Source: Lachnospiraceae bacterium
GTDB taxonomy: Bacteria; Bacillota; Clostridia; Lachnospirales; Lachnospiraceae
Assembly: GCA_003447895.1 (NCBI GenBank)
Contig: DLYC01000227.1
Location: forward strand, 1-5,031
DNA length: 5,031 bases
Direction of reading: 5' to 3'
A model generated the notes under the pieces. The model was not told the origin of the DNA. It saw only the letters and a program-made list of their open reading frames with translations, and searched no databases. A program made the position numbers and the translations under genes. The first letter of the stretch is position 1. The number at the start of each line of letters is the position of its first letter. Of the stretch, positions 1-5,031 are shown in pieces.

Positions 1-374
1 TTGTGGGGACGGTGTATGACCAGGCGCTCCTGAAAAAGATCCGGGAGAATGCCTATGCCAATTTCCACGGACACGAGGTCGGGGGCACCAATCCGAGCCT
101 TCTGGAGGCGCTCGGATCAACGGAGCTCAATCTCCTTCTGGATGTGGGCTTTAACAGGGAAGTGGCGGAGGAAGCCGCGATCTACTGGACCAAGGAGAGC
201 GGAAATCTCTCGGCGCTGATCGAAAGGACGGACCGGATGTCCGCGGAGGAGATCGCGGAATACGGAGAGCGGGCCAAAAAGAGAGTGAAAGAGTATTACA
301 GCTGGGACAAGATCGTAGGAGACTACGAGCGTCTGTTCCTGGCGGAAAAGAAAGAGGAACTATATGGGCAGTGA
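1..374 (+). CDS. Glycosyltransferase, C-terminal part (DUF1972 / rhamnosyltransferase-like, GT4 fold); 5' end outside window
   Basis: This is the C-terminal ~123 residues of a cytoplasmic glycosyltransferase that would add a sugar, likely rhamnose, to a lipid-linked surface-glycan intermediate. In-frame codons begin at base 3. The GTG there is an internal valine codon rather than a start, because the frame is open to the window edge and the visible part begins mid-domain. The strongest evidence is the block GHEVGGTNPSLLEALGS, the nucleotide-sugar-binding loop typical of DUF1972/Cps2T-like rhamnosyltransferases, followed by LNLLLDVGFNREV and an acidic helical tail ending in YYSWDKIVGDYERLF, a common GT4 C-terminus. 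The gene ends in TGA at 372-374 and overlaps the next start by 11 bp, so the two are probably translated together. Family assignment is fairly firm. Donor and acceptor sugars cannot be read from this fragment. Confidence 0.85.
   Translation, partial: VGTVYDQALLKKIRENAYANFHGHEVGGTNPSLLEALGSTELNLLLDVGFNREVAEEAAIYWTKESGNLSALIERTDRMSAEEIAEYGERAKKRVKEYYSWDKIVGDYERLFLAEKKEELYGQ
353..358 (+). promoter_or_regulatory. Ribosome binding site of the Wzz-like gene
   Basis: AGAGGA lies 5 nt upstream of the ATG at 364, inside the end of the glycosyltransferase gene. It supports the 364 start and, with the 11-bp gene overlap, suggests translational coupling. Confidence 0.6.
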
Positions 375-1860
375 TCTGGAAGATGTTGTCGATATCCGGG
401 GAGGTATCGCGTATTTACTGGTGAAATGGAAGTGGATCGTGCTGGCGGCCCTTGTCGCGGCGCTGGCAGGCGCGGGTTTTGCCTATGTCAAGGGGGCGAA
501 ATCGCCGACAGAGACCGTGGTCAGCCACGAGGAGAAGGTGGAGAAACGAAGAGCGGCCCTGTCGGAAACGGACGCGGTCTATGTGGAGCAGCTTGTCACC
601 CAGTATAAGCTCTCAGGCGAGCAGCTAAGTACATGGGGGCGGTATGCGGTCCAGTCGGCGCTTCAGAGAATGGATCCCTATAACTATGTGAGAAGGGATA
701 TTCAGTATGTGGTCTCGTCAAACAACGGAAGCGCGATTAATGCGTTTACCTCGGCCCTGCTCGGACAGGAGGAATTTGAAGAGATCGGAAAGATCCTGGG
801 AGAGGACCCTATGACAGCTTCGCTTCAGGAGCTGGTCTTTGTCACCAACGCGGTCCAGATCGCCTCCGGCGGGAACCCGGACAGCGCGGCCTCCTCGACG
901 GAGATCATAAACGCGGCGGGGAGTATGCACAGCTGGATCATGGTCGCCACGATCCTCGCGGATACGGAGGAAGAGATCGACAGTATTGAGAATGTGCTGA
1001 GCGATGCGATCACCAAGGAGAGCGCCGCGCTCCGAAATTCCGGGATCAGCATCAATGTGGACGAGATCGGCGTTGTCGAAAACAGAAACGACGCGAGAGG
1101 ACTTCTCGCCATGCAGCAGTCCGGCATCCAGCCCATGATCCAGATGCAGTCCAACAGAAGCAACTTTGTAAAGAACAGTGTGGATACGCTCAGTGAGAAC
1201 ATGCGGAGCTATTTTGACGTGCTCTGTGAGGAGGAGACCGAGACCGCGGAGACTGCGAAGCCGGCCGTAAAAAAGGTGAGTCTCAAAAAGTACGCGGCAG
1301 CGGGTGCCCTGGCGGGGCTCTTTCTTGCGGTCGCCGTGCTCTATCTGACATTTGTCTTCTCGGACAAAATACGGACAGAGGAGGAGATCCGGGACAATTA
1401 CAACATTCCTGTCCTCCAGAAGTTCTGTGTCGCGCCTTTGGGGAGAGGGCTCGCTAAGGCGGACCCCATCCGGAACAAGGGACTGTCCATGCTTGGCGCG
1501 GACCGCGCCGCGTCCGTGGAAAAGGGAGCAGAGCTTCTTAAGGCAGAGCTTCTTAGAAAGATTCCCCGGGAACAGGAGAGCCGGATCTACATTGCCTTTG
1601 ACAGCGGAAGCGAAAAGGTGAGAGGCGCCGCGGACAGCCTCGCGAAGGCGCTCTCCGGAGAAAAAAGGATCGTGGAAGCGGGGAATCCCCTGAAGGAGGA
1701 TGACGCGTACCGGAAACTTCTCGGCGCGGACGCCGTCATTGCGGCGGAGACGCTCGGAGAATCCGAGAAAAAGAACCTGAAGGAGATCCTTCAGATCTGC
1801 GGCAGAAACGGGATTGACGTGCTCGGCAGCATCGCGCTGATCGATCCCCGCCGAATTTGA
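364..1860 (+). CDS. Wzz/CapA-type polysaccharide chain-length regulator with degenerate BY-kinase-like C-terminal domain
   Basis: A 498-residue membrane protein expected to control polymer length or export of a surface polysaccharide. The N-terminus (DLEDVVDIRGGIAYLLVKWK) and first membrane segment (about 24-42) match the Wzz/Wzc N-terminal layout. Residues 43-305 form an extracytoplasmic, mostly helical region. The second membrane segment is about 309-332, followed by the familiar juxtamembrane stretch FSDKIRTEEEIRDNYNIPVL. Residues ~380-498 resemble a BY-kinase (CpsD/CapB/Wzc) domain in order of elements: helix with paired LLKAELLRK, beta strand RIYIAFDSGSEK, helix GAADSLAKAL, strand ADAVIAAE, helix, and GIDVLGSIALI. 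The P-loop G-x4-GK[ST] is absent (SGSEKVRGAAD at its place), no Walker B aspartates are evident, and the chain ends IDPRRI with no tyrosine cluster. The usual proline-rich stretch before the second membrane segment is also weak (one proline, P300). The ATG at 364 is supported by AGAGGA upstream. Wzz-like identity is secure; the pseudokinase reading is inference from motif order. Confidence 0.82.
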   Translation: MGSDLEDVVDIRGGIAYLLVKWKWIVLAALVAALAGAGFAYVKGAKSPTETVVSHEEKVEKRRAALSETDAVYVEQLVTQYKLSGEQLSTWGRYAVQSALQRMDPYNYVRRDIQYVVSSNNGSAINAFTSALLGQEEFEEIGKILGEDPMTASLQELVFVTNAVQIASGGNPDSAASSTEIINAAGSMHSWIMVATILADTEEEIDSIENVLSDAITKESAALRNSGISINVDEIGVVENRNDARGLLAMQQSGIQPMIQMQSNRSNFVKNSVDTLSENMRSYFDVLCEEETETAETAKPAVKKVSLKKYAAAGALAGLFLAVAVLYLTFVFSDKIRTEEEIRDNYNIPVLQKFCVAPLGRGLAKADPIRNKGLSMLGADRAASVEKGAELLKAELLRKIPREQESRIYIAFDSGSEKVRGAADSLAKALSGEKRIVEAGNPLKEDDAYRKLLGADAVIAAETLGESEKKNLKEILQICGRNGIDVLGSIALIDPRRI

Positions 1861-1901
1861 AGAATGTTGACAAGTTGTTTCGGATATATTAATGTTATGT
1901 C

Positions 1902-1922
1902 ACAAATGAAGTTGTAATTTGT
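1902..1922 (+). repeat. Small inverted repeat ACAAAT-N9-ATTTGT in the 5' leader
   Basis: ACAAAT (1902-1907) and ATTTGT (1917-1922) are perfect 6-bp inverted copies separated by 9 nt. They sit between the candidate promoter and the ribosome binding site. The element could be a protein-binding site or a weak leader hairpin. A 6-bp match in AT-rich DNA can arise by chance. Confidence 0.3.
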
Positions 1923-1932
1923 TATCTGAAAC

Positions 1933-1936
1933 GGAG
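1933..1936 (+). promoter_or_regulatory. Ribosome binding site of the GDPD-like surface protein
   Basis: GGAG sits 7 nt before the ATG at 1944. It decides the start: the next in-frame ATG (residue 25) would remove most of the signal peptide. Confidence 0.65.
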
Positions 1937-1943
1937 CATCAGA

Positions 1944-4900
1944 ATGATCAGACAGCAGCTTGCGAAACTGCTTGCCGTAATCCTTATAGTTTCATGTACG
2001 ATCGGATCCGTGGAAATGACTGCCTTTGCCGCTGCGGCGGACAGCCTTTCCACGGATATTGTTATGCCCGAAAATGGGGAAGAGACCGTCGGCGCATCGG
2101 AAGAGAAGGCGGAAGCCGACCGGCAGGACCGGGAGGAGGAGAACGCCTCCGAAGAGGCGGAAGAAAAGGCGGAAGAGACCGGGCAGACCGGGCAGGAGGC
2201 CGCGCCCGGAGAGGGAGAAGACCTTTCAGGCGGGGCGCAGGAAAGCGCGGCCGATCCTGAAACGGCCGGGAACGCGCAGAGCGGGAGCGAAGCGGAGAGC
2301 GCCGTGACCGCGGAAGGCGAAGGAAACGGAGAGAACGAAGAAAACGCCGGGTCCGGTGAGGCCGGGGAAGCGCCCGGAACTGAGGGCGCCGAGCAGGCGG
2401 AAAGTGCGGAAGCGCCCGCGCAGGAAGCCGTTGACGAGGCGCCGGAGGAAGCGGCCGGCGGCCGGAAGGAGCAGGAGAACGGACCGGACGCGGAAGACGC
2501 CGGTAAAGACCTTTCGGAGAAGGTGCCGGAGGGGAGCACTGAGGAGAAGGGAAAGGAAGCCGCGAAAGAAGCGGTGGCAGAGACAGAGAAAAGCCTGTCC
2601 CTCTCTTCGGACAAGATCTCTCTGTACGTGGGGAAAACGGCCAAACTGAAGGCGGTTGTCTCCTTTACCGCCGGAAGCATGGAAGAGGCGGAGAAGCTTG
2701 CGGAGGAGATCTCCTGGGGGAGCGACCGCACAGGCACTGTAAAGGTGAAAGCCGTCGGAAAAGCCGTGCTCAGCGCGCAGGAGATCGCGTCCGGGGAGTC
2801 CGCTCCGGGGAGTGAAGCGGAAACGGGGGCCTCGGATTCTGAGGCGTCATCCCAGACAGACGGGGGCGGAGAGAAGACTCCGGCCGCGGTCACAGGGAAG
2901 ATGTCCCAGGAGGTGACGGTCAGCGCGGTCGCAGAGGGGACCGCCAGGATCACCGCGTCGATCGGCGGTGAGAAGAAGAGCTGCACTGTCACGGCCAAAC
3001 CGGTTCCCGTAGCGCTGGGGAAGGCGAAGAGCCTTCGCTGGGTCTCCACGACGACCCTTAAATGGGAAGCTGTGAAGAATGCGAATAAGTATAAGGTCAC
3101 GGTTTCCCTGGTCAACGGAAGTAAGACGTATTCGAAAACGGTAACGGTGACCGGGAAGTCCTATGTGGATCTGGAGGGCCAGATCAACGCGCTGATCAAA
3201 GCCAATAAAGCGGCGCTCAGCGGGGCGGCCTATACCATGACGGCCTCCGTTACGGCGATCGCGACGGATACGGTCCATTACAAGAACGGTGCCGCTGCGA
3301 AGGCGCCCTCTTTCCGCTATCTGCGGGTCAATTTCCAGGAATCCGTGAAGAGAAACGGCTGGTTTATGAAGGGCGGCAAGTGGTACCTCTATGAAGCCGG
3401 TGTCAAAAAGACAGGGTGGATCTGGTTCCTTGGCAAAAAGTACTATCTGGGCGACGACGGAGTCATGCGCACAAACTGCTGGGTGGGGAAAAAATACCTC
3501 AAAGCGAGCGGCGAGATGGCCAAAGACGAATGGGTCGACGGCTATCGGTATTATGTGGACGCAAACGGAAACAAGGTCGCAGGAAAAGTATTCAGCCTCA
3601 AGAGGTGGGTAAAGACTGCGAACGGCTGGCGCTATAAGAGAGTAAACGGCACCTATGCCAAAAACGAATGGCTCACTATAGCCGGCAGGACTTACTATTT
3701 TGACCAAAAGGGATATATGAAGACAGGATGGGTCACGCAGGACGGGAAGAAATATTTCCTGAACCGCTCCGGCAGTATCGCATCCGGCCTCGGCGTCCGC
3801 TGCACGGGGTGGAAGAAAGTCGGAAGCTTCGAGTACTGGTTTGATGATGCGGGCGTCATGGCCAAGGACAGCTGGGTCGACAGAGGGCAGTACTATGTGG
3901 GCGTCACGGGGCATAAGCTCAGCTGGATCACCTATGCCAATCTCAGAAATGTCAACACTTCGAACCGGCTCGGCTACTATGTCTACGGAAATGGCACGCC
4001 GCCGGAGCATAGCATCGCCGGATATGATCTCTCTTATGAAAAGGGAAACCGCATCATGGTCGTGGACCTTCTGTTCACCAAGGACAACATTCCCGTCTGC
4101 TTCCATGACAACGAGGTGAAATACGCGCGGAATAAGGACGGGAGCCGGCCTTCCTCGGCGCCGGTCGTCTCCAGGATGACGCTGGCACAGCTCAGGGAGT
4201 ACGATTACGGGATCAGCATGGGGGAAGCCTACAAGGGGACGCCCCCTCTGACGATGGAGGAGATGGTGAAGTGGATCCGTAAGCACGCGGACACGGAGAT
4301 GTATATCGAAGTCAAGACCTCTTCCATGAACGCGACGCAGATTAAGAAGGTGACGGCGCTTCTTTCCAAATACAAGATCACCGACAGGTCTTCGATGATC
4401 TTCAACGTGACGGGCGCGTCTGACACAAGGGCGCAGCGGGTGCACAAAGCCGCGCCGACGCTTCGGATCGGTTTTATGACCATGAATATCGGGGCGAATG
4501 TATACTCGCAGATCGCGAAGGCGCAGGGCACCTCGAATGAAGTTTTCCTTTGGTGCTGGCCTAATACGAAGCTCACGACATCTATCGTTCAGACGCTGAG
4601 AAATAAAAACGTACTGTTTGAATTCGGAACGCTCGATACGTTTGGCGAGATCATCAAGTACTATTCCAAAGGGACGGCCTACTCCTATACCTCCGGGATC
4701 GAGACGGACGGAGCGGTCTTCAGGGATCTTCTCAGCGCCGCGACCTTCCATGAGCCCGCGAGATGGGAGACGGTGGGAGCAAGTTATAAGTACAGGCAGA
4801 TCGACGGGACGTATGCCCGCAGCAAGTGGCTTACGATCGGCGGAAAGAAATATCACTTTAACAGCAGGGGAAATATGCAGACCGGCTGGCTCGCGATCAG

Positions 4901-5006
4901 CGGGAAGTGGTACTATCTGGATTCCAAGGGCGCTATGGTGACGGGAACCCGGACGATCGCGGGGAAAAAGTATAAGTTTGGCACCGACGGTGCGATGATC
5001 CAATAA
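1944..5006 (+). CDS. Exported cell-wall-binding protein with GDPD-like domain, Big2-like and Fn3-like domains
   Basis: A 1020-residue secreted surface protein. Residues 1-29 are a signal peptide (basic MIRQQLAK, hydrophobic LLAVILIVSCTIG, cleavage after AFA). Residues ~33-215 are an E/A/G-rich acidic linker. A Big2-like domain (~216-352) contains a low-complexity insertion, and an Fn3-like segment spans ~355-463. About nine aromatic wall-binding repeats (~470-660; e.g. GWVTQDGKKYFLNRSGS) precede a GDPD-like domain (~661-930), with about four more repeats at 941-1020. GDPDs split glycerophosphodiesters to sn-glycerol-3-phosphate and an alcohol. Conserved features here are PEHS (687-690, metal ligand E688), D708, TKD (712-714), H721-D722 and E789-x-K791. 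Missing are the HRG histidine (tyrosines 679/681 and GNG occupy that area) and the first Glu of the ExD pair (V706). Activity is therefore uncertain. The ATG is set by GGAG and the signal peptide. Likely located in the wall, attached by its repeats. Fold assignment is confident; substrate is unknown. Confidence 0.85.
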   Translation: MIRQQLAKLLAVILIVSCTIGSVEMTAFAAAADSLSTDIVMPENGEETVGASEEKAEADRQDREEENASEEAEEKAEETGQTGQEAAPGEGEDLSGGAQESAADPETAGNAQSGSEAESAVTAEGEGNGENEENAGSGEAGEAPGTEGAEQAESAEAPAQEAVDEAPEEAAGGRKEQENGPDAEDAGKDLSEKVPEGSTEEKGKEAAKEAVAETEKSLSLSSDKISLYVGKTAKLKAVVSFTAGSMEEAEKLAEEISWGSDRTGTVKVKAVGKAVLSAQEIASGESAPGSEAETGASDSEASSQTDGGGEKTPAAVTGKMSQEVTVSAVAEGTARITASIGGEKKSCTVTAKPVPVALGKAKSLRWVSTTTLKWEAVKNANKYKVTVSLVNGSKTYSKTVTVTGKSYVDLEGQINALIKANKAALSGAAYTMTASVTAIATDTVHYKNGAAAKAPSFRYLRVNFQESVKRNGWFMKGGKWYLYEAGVKKTGWIWFLGKKYYLGDDGVMRTNCWVGKKYLKASGEMAKDEWVDGYRYYVDANGNKVAGKVFSLKRWVKTANGWRYKRVNGTYAKNEWLTIAGRTYYFDQKGYMKTGWVTQDGKKYFLNRSGSIASGLGVRCTGWKKVGSFEYWFDDAGVMAKDSWVDRGQYYVGVTGHKLSWITYANLRNVNTSNRLGYYVYGNGTPPEHSIAGYDLSYEKGNRIMVVDLLFTKDNIPVCFHDNEVKYARNKDGSRPSSAPVVSRMTLAQLREYDYGISMGEAYKGTPPLTMEEMVKWIRKHADTEMYIEVKTSSMNATQIKKVTALLSKYKITDRSSMIFNVTGASDTRAQRVHKAAPTLRIGFMTMNIGANVYSQIAKAQGTSNEVFLWCWPNTKLTTSIVQTLRNKNVLFEFGTLDTFGEIIKYYSKGTAYSYTSGIETDGAVFRDLLSAATFHEPARWETVGASYKYRQIDGTYARSKWLTIGGKKYHFNSRGNMQTGWLAISGKWYYLDSKGAMVTGTRTIAGKKYKFGTDGAMIQ
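2061..2588 (+). other. Region encoding an acidic, aromatic-free disordered linker
   Basis: This segment encodes residues ~40-215, dominated by Glu, Ala and Gly with some Gln, Ser, Asp and Asn. From residue 29 to 227 there is no Phe, Tyr, Trp, His or Cys. It is probably an unfolded spacer holding the folded domains away from the membrane or through the wall. The DNA is rich in GAA/GAG/GCG/GGA codons, which explains the long open shadow frames on both strands here. Confidence 0.75.
2589..2999 (+). other. Region encoding a Big2-like domain with internal low-complexity insertion
   Basis: Residues ~216-352 begin LSSDKISLYVGKTAKLKAVV and end with EGTARITASIGGEKKSCTVT, the first and last strand patterns of bacterial Ig-like group 2 domains. 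Between VKVKAVGKAVLSAQE and SQEVTVSAVAEGT lies a Ser/Gly/Glu/Ala-rich stretch of roughly 45 residues (about 277-322) of the same character as the upstream linker. The domain call is moderate because the middle strands are diverged. Confidence 0.55.
3351..3923 (+). repeat. Coding repeats: N-proximal cell-wall-binding repeat block (about nine units)
   Basis: Residues ~470-660 carry successive units of about 20 residues with the pattern W-(x)4-6-G-K-x-Y-Y/F-(x)3-D/S-G-x-M-x-T/K-G/D, e.g. WIWFLGKKYYLGDDGVMRT, EWLTIAGRTYYFDQKGYMKT and WVTQDGKKYFLNRSGS. This is the choline/cell-wall-binding (glucan-binding-like) repeat type, which anchors proteins non-covalently to wall polymers. Some units are shortened or diverged (512-574). 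Confidence 0.8.
3924..4733 (+). other. Region encoding the GDPD-like (TIM-barrel phosphodiesterase) domain
   Basis: Residues ~661-930 follow the GDPD element order: PEHS helix start, MVVDLLFTKDNIPVCFHD strand pair, MTLAQLREYDYG, the PPLTMEEMVKWI helix, MYIEVKT strand, and a late TDGAVFRDLL element where the family has the DGIITD-type ending. H721 and the E789/K791 pair are present; the first catalytic histidine is not. Confidence 0.75.
4764..5003 (+). repeat. Coding repeats: C-terminal cell-wall-binding repeat block (about four units)
   Basis: Residues ~941-1020 carry repeats of the same type as the first block. The unit DGTYARSKWLTIGGKKYHF closely parallels NGTYAKNEWLTIAGRTYYF of the first block (residues ~568-586), pointing to an internal duplication. 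The GDPD domain now lies between the two blocks. Codon choices in the copies differ widely, so the duplication is old. Confidence 0.8.
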
Positions 5007-5029
5007 TTTACGGTGCCAGGCACCATAAA
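5007..5029. repeat. 23-bp imperfect palindrome with GGTGCC-A-GGCACC core
   Basis: Starting one base after the TAA stop, TTTA (5007-5010) pairs with TAAA (5026-5029) and GGTGCC (5012-5017) pairs with GGCACC (5019-5024). There is one C/A mismatch and a single central A. As RNA it would fold as GGUGC-CAG-GCACC. No T-tract follows before the window ends, so an intrinsic terminator is possible but not shown. The near-perfect DNA symmetry also fits a protein-binding site or a dispersed palindromic repeat. Confidence 0.6.
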
Positions 5030-5031
5030 AT

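Larger units (their letters stand above)
1861..1943 (+). promoter_or_regulatory. AT-rich intergenic region with candidate sigma-A promoter for the GDPD-like gene
   Basis: This short gap is much richer in A+T than the flanking genes. It contains a perfect TTGACA at 1867-1872. At a 17-bp spacing the downstream hexamer is TAATGT (1890-1895), only a 3/6 match to TATAAT. A better -10-like TATATT (1885-1890) lies too close, at 12 bp. The -35 therefore looks good but the -10 is weak, which could mean an activator-dependent or weak promoter. No intrinsic terminator separates the upstream gene from the downstream one, so read-through from the polysaccharide operon is also possible. Confidence 0.4.

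Noticed and set aside
3..5. GTG at base 3 as a true start for a 123-residue protein
   Set aside because: The frame is open to the window edge and the protein begins within a glycosyltransferase domain, so this is an internal codon of a truncated gene.
1820..1866. Possible terminator after the chain-length gene
   Set aside because: No GC-rich hairpin followed by a T-run is present around the stop codon.
1877..1932. GTTTCGG ... CTGAAAC long-range pairing in the intergenic region
   Set aside because: Seven pairs including one G-U with a loop of over 40 nt is weak and expected by chance; no riboswitch-like conserved core was seen.
1922..3115. 397-codon minus-strand open frame with a Ser/Ala/Pro-rich product
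   Set aside because: It is the complement of the Glu/Ala-rich linker codons (GAA/GCG/GGA give TTC/CGC/TCC), so it is low-complexity by construction, and it covers a well-supported plus-strand gene.
2847..5003. 718-codon open frame on the minus strand across the GDPD-like gene
   Set aside because: It lies wholly antisense to a gene with clear domains. Its translation is rich in Arg, Pro, Asp and His without recognisable family motifs, as expected for the shadow of a G+C-rich gene.
3351..5003. CRISPR or DNA-level tandem repeats
   Set aside because: The periodicity is at protein level (wall-binding units). The DNA copies are diverged and there are no identical repeats with unique spacers.

Overview
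The window is 5 kb, by eye G+C-rich, with three co-directional plus-strand genes. It looks like the 3' part of a surface-polysaccharide locus of a Gram-positive anaerobe, most plausibly a G+C-rich member of the Clostridia (Lachnospiraceae-like). The assignment rests on the Gram-positive export signal, the Big2/Fn3-like domains, the cell-wall/choline-binding-type aromatic repeats, and the polysaccharide co-polymerase next to a rhamnosyltransferase-type glycosyltransferase. The species cannot be named from the sequence alone.

Layout: (1) bases 1-374 encode the C-terminal end of a DUF1972-type, GT4-like glycosyltransferase whose start lies outside the window. (2) Bases 364-1860, overlapping it by 11 bp, encode a Wzz/CapA-type chain-length regulator with two membrane segments. 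It carries a C-terminal cytoplasmic domain that looks like a BY-kinase (CpsD/CapB) domain stripped of its Walker A motif and tyrosine cluster. (3) An AT-rich 83-bp gap (1861-1943) holds a perfect -35 hexamer, a small inverted repeat and a ribosome binding site. (4) Bases 1944-5006 encode a 1020-residue exported protein: signal peptide, about 180 residues of acidic aromatic-free linker, a Big2-like domain, an Fn3-like segment, about nine wall-binding repeats, a glycerophosphodiester phosphodiesterase (GDPD)-like domain, and about four more wall-binding repeats. (5) A 23-bp imperfect palindrome follows the stop codon immediately.

How they may work together (inference): the first two genes fit cytoplasmic assembly and length control of a cell-surface glycan. 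The third is a wall-attached protein with a phosphodiesterase-like fold that could bind or trim glycerophosphate groups on that glycan or on teichoic acid. Its GDPD domain appears to lack the first catalytic histidine and one metal-ligand glutamate. The two most interesting proteins in the window therefore both look like degenerate versions of known enzymes: a pseudo-BY-kinase and a possible pseudo-GDPD.
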